This document shows, piece by piece, positions 57,296-64,000 of a DNA stretch of 64,000 nt; position 1 is the stretch's first letter, and each line of letters starts with the position of its first letter. A program made the translations under genes and the position numbers. Origin of the DNA: Brachionus plicatilis (taxonomy: Eukaryota; Rotifera; Eurotatoria; Ploima; Brachionidae). The DNA lies in contig QEOQ01000508.1 of the NCBI GenBank assembly GCA_010279815.1, positions 1,030,254 through 1,094,253 of the forward strand. Reading direction: 5' to 3'. The notes below the pieces were generated by a model, which was not told where the DNA came from, did not search any database, and saw only the letters and a program-made list of their open reading frames with translations.

Positions 57296-60200
57296 TCATA
57301 AATATCCACTCGATTGCACATAATCCCATTGTAAAACAAGATTTCGATTTTTGGTAAAAATTTTTCTAAGATCTTCCAGGGATTCATCTTCATGATTCAT
57401 TTTATCAGAATAATCATCCACAGTTGGCTCATTTGATAAAGCATCACACTCTTCCAGATTGGATTCGTTATTAGAATTAAGATCCTCATTTTCCTCAACA
57501 AATATTAAATTTTCTTTCTTTTCGATGTTAGCGGTTAAGCCGACACTTTGGTCCGGACAATATTTTTCCTCTAAATGTTTATTTTTAAAAGAATCAGTCG
57601 AAATTCTAAAGCAATCATCTTTATTTTCATCATCCGAATCATGTTCAAAATTTTCTTGCTTATCCAATTCCTCTTTTTTTTTATTTGTAGCTATTAGTGG
57701 TAAAAATAAAATATTTCCAAGAGCACCCAGAGCTCCAAAATTATTTGCATCATTTTCCTTCTCGTTTTTGTCCAGTTCATCGATAGAATTTCTTTTCTCG
57801 ATTCTTGTTCCTTTTCTTTTCTTGATGGAATCCTTTAGAATTGGCAAATACTCAAGACTTGTCTGACAGGACCTATCACTAATTTGATAAATGGACATAC
57901 CATTATCCATCGAATCTATGCTCTTTTTCTCGCCATATCCATAAAATTTGGAAATTTTAGGTCGAAAAGCATAACGTGTGTAATTGATGGAATATTTTGG
58001 TTTTGACTCTGTTATTTGACTTGGGGTCCTAAGACCGGCCAAACCAGCTAGCAGAAACATGCCATTGGATTTTTTTCGCTGTGACGATGGCATGTCATAG
58101 TCAAGAAAACTGCTGGATTGCATATTTGATCCTATATGGCAGCGTAGATTCTTTGTTGTGGTGAAGGCGCTTCGCTGATTTTTTTCAGGCTCAAAAATTA
58201 TGATGTAAACCTTTGGTATGAACAGAAAAGCGAGAATAACTGTGGCACTAAAACTAACGCTTAAACTCAGAGTGATTACTTTGAAATCGGATCCAAAAAA
58301 TAGTGGAAAAAAAGCTATCCAAATGACACATGTGGTGTACATGCTGAAGCCTATAAATTTTGCTTCGTTGAAATTTTCCGGAAGGTTTCTGGTTTGTATT
58401 GCATAGAGCGTGCACATAGCCACTAGGAACATGTTATAGCCAAGTGGTCCAATGACAGATACTCTTTCTATTGAACACTCTAATCGAGCTTCACTCCGCT
58501 TGGAATAATTTACATAAATCACCTTCGGTTCGTAGAATAATCCGGTTATGATCAAACAGCATTCAAAAGAAATGATTACTAGTGAAATTAAAATTTGGGA
58601 TGTGATGCTCATAAATCGAAGTTTTTTGGTAAAGAATCTTTTTTTACTCTGGGATAAGATTCGGGCGATGCGGTTAGTTTTGGTCAGTAGAGCGCCGTAA
58701 ATAATTGAGAGATTTAATCCGGGTAGAATACGAGTTAGATAGCAACTAATCAAGGATGGTTTTAAAATTAATGGAATGGTAGTAAGATAACACAAATAAA
58801 TGCCAAATAATATGATAAAACTTAGTTGCTTGGTAGTCGATTTTACTACTGAAGTATCTGAAAATCTGACAAATATATGAGTTACAAATGTGTTTATTAA
58901 GATTCCAATTGTGCTAACAAGCAAAGCAAATATTGATGCAGGCTCACTCCATTTTAGATATTTTAAAGAGAGTTTGTCGCAACCGGTCAAATTTTTGTTC
59001 GGCCAATATCCCAAATCGCACTCTTGACATGTGTGATCATCCAAAATGTATGAATATTCTTCGCATTTTTTACAATTCCAACAGCATTTAAGACCACCTT
59101 GTTTTATTTGCTAAAATAATGTATTTTTAATTTTGGTTTTAAAATTTTTTATTTAATGAAATTTTTAATTTTTGTTAAAAATGACAGGCTACAATTTAAA
59201 ATATTAAAAAAGCGTTGTTTTTTCGTCTCGAAAAATCAAAAAAGCGATAAGTTTATTTGACCTATCGTCACTGGGCAACAGAAAAATACATCAACTGGAT
59301 ACATCTAAGTTAATCCAAATCATAAAAATTTGTCTAAATTAATTTTCCTCAGAAGGTCTTAAAAAAATTTTAAAATGATATTTGTATATCTTTGTATATC
59401 TTATAGCTTTTTATATTTTCCTTCATTTTATAAAAAAATTGTTGCCAATTTCCTAAAATTTTCTTGAAACGATAATTCACTTGTATCAATTATACTACGT
59501 AACAAAATAAAACAAAAGTTGTTACATAAGATAAGCAAATAAAATTAAGATATATTTAAATGTTGTGTTTTAAAACTTTTCGTTGGATAAATTAAATATT
59601 ATTAAAAACTTTTAACATAAGAGATCTTGTTTTTTTGTCGCAAAATATTTAGATATTTCGTAAAACTGCAAAATTCGAACCTTATTTTGAACAAATAATA
59701 CATTAAATGTATTTCGGGTCTTTTTAGTACTTTTTATTCGTAATAAATCAACAGAGTTTTTTTTGAAAAAAATTGGTGTAAGTCAAAAATATTAAGAACA
59801 TTTTTAAACAATTTCTAAAATTCCTTTAAAAATTTAATATTAGTTTTTGTTAGATAATTTTAAATTCTAACCAGCTACTTTAGTCTTTTAGGGTTCTGTT
59901 GAAAGTAATGTTCAGTAAATCGCAGTTCTATTTTTTGATGTTACTCAAGAGACAAATTTTCTACATTTTTACTTTTATTTAAGATAAATTTTGTATTCTT
60001 ATTATTTAAGATAATTTTTTTTACATTTTAATTAAAAAAGAAAATGGATTTTAAAAATTTGAATAAATATATTAAACCTACTTTTACATATCCAAAATCA
60101 CATTCTTTCGAGCAAATGCTTACAAAATTTTGTTCGCTATTCGGAAACACAAGTTTGGATAAATTTAGTGAAAGTCTATTCTCATTATTCCAACTTCCCA

Positions 60201-61174
60201 CTTCTTTGTACACATATCGAGTTGAATTATCGAATTCATTGAACTCTTTTTGTACATTTAAAATAACATATCTAAAAGCTTCTTGAATAATTAACTTTAA
60301 AAGTTGAGTATTTTGAAAATAAAACCTTCCTGGAGGATCTCCATTAGAGTCGAAATCAATTTTTTCGCCAGTTATTCCGCTAAACGAGCTCTCTCTTATA
60401 TTAGTAAACAATTCATTTCCTGTTATTTTTTTCATTCCATCACATAAACCCGGTAGTCCTTCACAAACCTAAAACATGGCAATTTAAAGATTTGATTTTT
60501 TATTTAAAAAAAAAATACATTTTTATGGATCCGAGCTAAACCATGAGTTACTGCTAGTAGAGCGTTTATAACATAGCTCATTTTAGGGTCTTGTTGGTAG
60601 TTGTGAAGCGAGTCTGGATAATAGTCTCCAGAAAATTTTTCCACTATTTTATCTGTATTTATTTTGCACACAAAAGGAAACTTTGAATGACAATTCTTAA
60701 ACTTAACACAATAATCGAATTCGCCAGAGTTGTTTGATATAATGATGGAAATACATTGTTGGTTGTTGTATATTTTACTATTGTAAAATGTAATTACATC
60801 TTCGGAGCTGATACTTGATTCAAAGTCGCTCATTTCATAATTTTGCTCAAAGGCATTTCGCTTGGCTGTTTTACCACAAGTTCGAAAAATTATGGACTCA
60901 GCATCAAAATTATACTCATTTACAATATTTGATTTTTCGGTACCGGTGTTAAGTTCTATTCTAACATGCATTCTTGAAAAAAGTTTTTTTATTTCACTTT
61001 GATTGCGAATGTGATTAAACAAATCTTTTAAATCTTGCTGATTATTTAAATCGAGCAGATCCGAATAATGATATTTGCTTTCACATTTTTTACGTGCATC
61101 TTGCCAATTCAAATTTTCGCTCGAAAACCAATAGCACTTATTTCCTATTTCTTGGAATTCAATCGGACATTTCC
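57296..61174 (-). CDS. mGluR: Metabotropic glutamate receptor (class C GPCR) fused in frame to a C-type-lectin-like domain, 5' end not seen
   Basis: Exons: 60519-61174, 60082-60468, 57296-59110, with matching phases. The first exon encodes a C-type-lectin-like domain: CPIEFQEIGNKCYWF, NWQDARKKCES, QCISIIIS, then NCHSKFPFVCKI. Without a break it continues into the receptor's binding domain (QDPKMSYVINALLAVTHGLA). The second has VCEGLPGLCDGMKK, whose lysine matches a glutamate contact in mGluR1, and SNGDPPGRFYF. The third begins with the Cys-rich linker (GGLKCCWNCKKCEE, CDLGYWPNKNLTGCD). Seven membrane helices follow, with the family signatures TKTNRIARIL, ENFNEAKFIGFSMYTTCVIW and PKVYIIIFEPEKNQRSAFTT. 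The cytosolic tail of roughly 290 residues is acidic. The N-terminal lobe of the binding domain is not visible. An acceptor at 61175 suggests upstream exons, but an ATG at 61196 is a possible alternative start. Confidence 0.9.
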
Positions 61175-61303
61175 CTTGTTTTAAAAAAAAAATCATTATT
61201 TTAGTTTTTTAGATGTAAAAAATGTATCTATTTTATTTTTGATCATCTGATAAATCTAATCATTTGATAATTTTATCATTTAAATTATTTAAATTTTTAT
61301 CTA

Positions 61304-61711
61304 CAGTGGTTAAAGGAAATCTGTATTATGGATAAGATTACATTATTTTACGTAATTTTGCGTCATAAGATGTAAGCTTTCATAATATTACATCATTTCT
61401 TGTATGTAAGAAAAAGTAAAATGATGTAAAAAAAAGGAATAAAGTGTAATGTTTTTTTTTTCAAAAATTGTTATATAAAATTCAAATTTTTTATTAATTT
61501 TCCATTTTTTCCTCTAAAATTTAGTTTTTTTTAGCCGTAAGCGTTTTCAGCCAAACTAACTTAAAAAAGTGTAATATTACGTAAGATTATGCTACTTACA
61601 TTTTCTTACATACAGGAAATGATGAAATATTATGTAAGCTTACATTTTCTGACGTAAAATTACGTAAAATAATCTAATCTTACCCATTATACAGTTAAGC
61701 TTTAATCACTG
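61304..61711. mobile_element. Mariner-type MITE, 408 bp, with about 110-bp terminal inverted repeats
   Basis: The left end CAGTGGTTAAAGGAAATCTG and the right end, whose reverse complement starts CAGTGATTAAAGCTTAACTG, extend into arms of about 110 bases. These share ACGTAATTTT and ATGTAAGC words. Both ends are bordered by TA. There is no coding sequence. It lies just upstream (minus sense) of the lectin-like exon, in the presumed receptor intron. Confidence 0.88.
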
Positions 61712-62165
61712 TATTCGATATTTTTTAAATCATATCATCAAATGAAACATATAATTAAAATTAAAAACTATTTGAAAACAAGCAAAAAAAATTACGTTGG
61801 ATTTTATTTGATTTTTAAGTAAATAAAAAAATTTCAATTTCAATTAGTTGTTGATGCTATTAACGTAATTCCATGTAATTGCAGGCAGTTTTAAAGACAT
61901 TTAATTTTAAATTGATGACATTATATTAAGTTTTTCAAAAAAGATATTATTTTAAGTCAAGCTTTTAAATTTTTGCCTTTAATGCTGATTATTTTGAAAT
62001 TGTTTTATCTTAAATTAAAATGATGCAGTTATTTTAAGAATTTTTTCAAAAGCTGAAGTATACGAAGCGGTATTTTTTTCCATATGTGATTAAATATTTT
62101 GTTCTTAAAACTTTGATTTTTAAAGCTCGATTATCCACCATCATATATAATATAATTAAATAGTA

Positions 62166-62354
62166 GATATCAGGCAAAGTAAAATTTTTGATCAAATTTC
62201 ATTTTTAAAATTTGATCAGAACAATTTTTAATGCGTAATTTAATTTCATCGCAAATTTTTTCATTACTATAGCATTTCAAAGCTCTATTTTTAAAGGAAT
62301 TTGTAAAAAATGTACTGATTTAATTTGATCAAAAATTTTACTTTGCCAAATATC
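62166..62354. mobile_element. MITE-like element with 33-bp inverted ends
   Basis: GGCAAAGTAAAATTTTTGAT at the left and its exact reverse complement at the right sit inside 33-base arms (62166-62198 and 62322-62354) with two mismatches. The 120-base interior is AT-rich and non-coding. Confidence 0.75.
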
Positions 62355-63724
62355 AGAACTGGAGAAATCTACTGAGTTTACTTGATTTAATTAATATCAT
62401 GAATCATGTCAAAAAAGAAAATAATTTGATTTTATATTGTATGATTTTTTTTTTAAATATTGAAACTAGACTAGTAACACAGTTTGCAGCCGATTTAATA
62501 TTAATAATATTAAAATAATTAAGTTTATGATCTTTGGTTTTATCCGATGATTATAATTATTATAACAGTTATCTTCATTATAATTTTTTTAATAGCTTGC
62601 ACAGTCTTTGATTGAAAAATAATTTTCAATTTAATTCTTGAATAGATTGATAGATGAAGATTTAATTATTACATGACTTTGATAATTCTAATTATTGGCC
62701 ACTCGATTTGTGAAAAAGTTTGATCACATTGCGCATTTATATAAATGGGTATTAAACAAACAAGACTAATACCATCAAACCTGATTTTTTTTTTCTTGAA
62801 TTATTCAGTCAAATCACCCCAGATTCTTATTTCCTTAGATATTATTATCATCCAGTTGAGGCTTGTAGATTTTTTTCGTTCAGTAGTTATTCTTAATTGA
62901 AGCATATTACCATAATCTTGAGTAGCTTTGTACAATTATTAGTAGAAAGGAACTTTCAAAATTTCTGGAAAGCATTTTTTTTTAGTTTAAGAATCTCAAA
63001 TCAGCTTTTAATCAGCCTTCCTAAATTTTTCATTCTTCCTTTCTAGAATAAATTAAAATGTTCCTTAATTAATTCTGAATAGTTTTTTATAGTTTCAAAT
63101 TTCTAAATTTTCTAAATAGGTTATCATTAAAATAACCAGTTTTTATTATTTATTGATTAATGTCATATTGGAAACTGGAAAAAAAATATTTCAGAAATTT
63201 TTTTAAAATAGTTTTTTGAACTTTGTAAATATTTCTATAATTTAATGAATCAATCGTTTCAGAACCTTTGATGAAAAAAAATTCAAATTTTTATGAATTT
63301 AAGTTATCAGGTTAATAGGAATTTCAAAACTCCAGTATTATTTCAGAAATACTTAACAATTCCATAAAAAAATAAATAATAATAATGTCTCAAATAATAA
63401 AATATAATCAAAGTCAGATAATTTTTTTTTTGCTTTGTAACATCCAATATTAAAAAGAAAAAAAACATGCCTCCAAAAAAATTAAAAATTTATTAAGAAA
63501 CCAAAAAATAAATTAAAAACCCTTATTTAACTAAAAAAATACTCCGATATGAGCCATGACGACTCAATTTCGGCCTTCAATTAGGAAAAAATCTCCAAGT
63601 AGTAAATTTTTTCAAATGTCCAAATTACTCTATCTGAATCAGTAAAATATGTTTTAGCTTTAGCCTTTTGTTGAATAAAAGATTAATCAGTTCTAAAAAA
63701 TCCATGAGACCTATGTGCATTTAT
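62355..63724. other. Nothing recognised; no upstream receptor exon found
   Basis: I searched the minus strand here for the N-terminal lobe of the glutamate-binding domain (signal peptide, GxFP, SER-type motifs) and saw none. The DNA is AT-rich with only short low-complexity frames. Confidence 0.35.
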
Positions 63725-64000
63725 CAGAGTTGTTTAAAAGTCATTAAGTCAAAGTCAACTAACTTGAAATGAAAATTTTCATTATAAATAAGCAATTTCA
63801 AAGCCGCCTAAATAACTTCAGGGAAAGGTAAAAATTCAAATATTAATATCTAATTTAAAATTACTTAATTTTTAGTCAAGGTCTATTTCAAGTCAATCTA
63901 ATTGACTTCTTTTTTCAATCGACTTGGCTTAAAAAATTTTAAAAGTCAAGTCACTGACCTGTCTTGAATAAAATAGAAATATTCGAATTAAATTTTTAAA
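63725..64000. mobile_element. hAT-type MITE, left end, running off the window
   Basis: It starts CAGAGTTGTTTAAAAGTC, identical to the family terminus. The following sequence is rich in AAGTCAAAGTC/GACTT words, unlike the interiors of the other copies, so it is probably a sister subfamily. No right terminus is reached before position 64000. Confidence 0.6.

Noticed and set aside
1..64000. tRNA, rRNA or other structured RNA genes, bacterial-type operons, prophage
   Set aside because: No cloverleaf, conserved rRNA or prokaryotic gene organisation could be seen by eye. Spliceosomal introns and animal gene families show nuclear eukaryotic DNA.

Overview
This is a very AT-rich animal genome window. 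Four kinds of evidence point to a metazoan: an N-CoR/SMRT co-repressor, a metabotropic glutamate receptor, a tyrosylprotein sulfotransferase and an Ig-superfamily cell-surface protein, all with spliceosomal introns. Most introns are 45-100 bases with GTAAGT-like donors and T-rich TTTTAG-type acceptors; a few run to kilobases and hold mobile DNA. Extreme AT content, Asn-rich low complexity, small introns and CR1/L2-like LINE remnants would fit a small lophotrochozoan such as a monogonont rotifer. That taxonomic guess is inference, not something the sequence proves.

Layout: positions 1-1035 hold repeats (a truncated hAT-type MITE joined to a broken LINE reverse transcriptase). Positions 1498-17563 (minus) hold an N-CoR/SMRT homologue. 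I could close it as a four-exon, 1724-codon gene whose splice phases all agree; its last exon is a GC-rich island. Its introns carry a tandem array, a MITE with an intact 8-bp target duplication, several foldback elements and a LINE 3' end. Positions 17.6-23.4 kb hold no recognised host gene, only a decayed LINE with a 74-bp mariner-type MITE nested in its 3' region. Then come a six-exon HORMA-domain meiotic gene with a PHD finger (23414-25222, minus), a five-exon Band 7/SPFH-like membrane protein (25682-26913, minus), an intronless tyrosylprotein sulfotransferase (31534-32715, plus), a nine-exon three-Ig GPI-type surface protein (37647-40308, minus), an eight-exon mucin/EGF membrane protein with four near-identical 126-bp repeats (47462-50332, plus), a two-exon small membrane protein (51693-52129, plus), a three-exon disordered RG-box protein (54880-56088, plus) and the 3' part of a metabotropic glutamate receptor (57296-61174, minus).

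The most unusual feature is in that receptor. The exon carrying the last stretch of its glutamate-binding domain also encodes, in the same uninterrupted frame, a C-type-lectin-like domain. The normal N-terminal lobe of the binding domain is not visible in the window. Other notable points are the apparent absence of the second SANT domain in the co-repressor, its five CoRNR-box-like motifs, and at least two DNA-transposon-derived MITE families with intact ends.

The genes do not form an operon or one pathway; they are independent eukaryotic transcription units. Exon limits were read by eye from splice motifs, reading phase and family similarity. Each multi-exon model reported as complete has an exon sum divisible by three. 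No transcript data were available.
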